DNA of 13,536 bases from Actinomycetota bacterium. Lineage in GTDB: Bacteria; Actinomycetota; Actinomycetes; S36-B12; CAIYMF01. Position numbers and translations under genes: made by a program. Location: the NCBI GenBank assembly GCA_009699025.1, contig WLOZ01000020.1, positions 1-13,536 on the forward strand, read 5' to 3'. This document shows, piece after piece, positions 13,443 through 13,536 of this stretch. Every line of letters begins with the position of its first letter. Within the stretch, counting starts at the first letter, position 1. Below the pieces are notes generated by a model that had not been told where the DNA came from, ran no database searches, and saw only the letters and a program-made list of their open reading frames with translations.

Positions 13443-13536
13443 TCCGCTATGTCGTGGTGCTGCGCCGGCGAGCAGACCTCACTCGTGAGCAGTTCCTGCA
13501 CGTGTGGTTGACCGAGCACCTGCCCATGGCGCGTGC
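13439..13536 (+). CDS. EthD-domain protein, 5' end only
   Basis: A GTG at 13439, overlapping the amidohydrolase TGA as GTGA, opens a frame that runs to the window edge. The first 32 residues read IRYVVVLRRRADLTREQF and then HVWLTEHLPMAR, which is the start of an EthD/dimeric alpha-beta barrel protein: a first strand followed by the FxxxWxxxH motif. It is the second such protein at this locus, after the one at 731-1429. The rest of the gene, and whether it is a single or double domain, lies outside. Confidence 0.75.
   Translation, partial: MIRYVVVLRRRADLTREQFLHVWLTEHLPMAR

Overview
The window reads as part of a high-G+C actinobacterial chromosome. Third codon positions are strongly G/C, GTG starts are common, one regulator appears to have a leaderless transcript, and there is a twin-arginine lipoprotein. 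I cannot name a genus. No rRNA, tRNA, CRISPR array, transposase or phage gene is visible. Gene boundaries overlap by a few bases, as in a mature catabolic operon.

Layout: two divergent transcription units face away from a regulatory region at 2263-2535. On the minus strand (2262 down to 1) lie a GntR/FCD-family regulator, a two-part EthD-like dimeric alpha-beta barrel protein, and a PLP-dependent class I/II aminotransferase that runs off the left edge. On the plus strand (2536 to the right edge) lie a complete family-5 (peptide/nickel/opine type) ABC importer (lipoprotein, two permeases, two ATPases) and an atypical small alpha/beta-hydrolase-fold protein. These are followed by the alpha and beta subunits of an acetoin-dehydrogenase-like thiamine-diphosphate E1 component, a short-chain dehydrogenase, a metallo-beta-lactamase-fold hydrolase, an amidohydrolase of the imidazolonepropionase/Xaa-Pro-dipeptidase-like type, and the first codons of a second EthD-like protein.

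How the genes may work together (inference): the importer brings in a small peptide-like or amide-containing nutrient. The amidohydrolase and the MBL-fold enzyme could open or cleave it, the aminotransferase could exchange an amino group, and the SDR and the E1 pair could oxidise and cleave an alpha-keto or alpha-hydroxyketone intermediate. The EthD proteins at both ends are of unknown biochemical role. No lipoyl E2 or E3 subunit is present in the window. The substrate cannot be read from the sequence, and I do not recognise the complete gene set as a named pathway.

Regulation is unusually legible. The plus operon has a near-consensus promoter with a perfect 12-bp palindrome filling most of its spacer. 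The gntR gene has a promoter placed to start transcription at its GTG codon, with an inverted repeat over the -35. The EthD/aminotransferase pair has its own candidate promoter next to a perfect 16-bp palindrome. A perfect 23-bp inverted repeat encloses the stop codon of the hydrolase gene and separates the transport half of the plus operon from the enzyme half.
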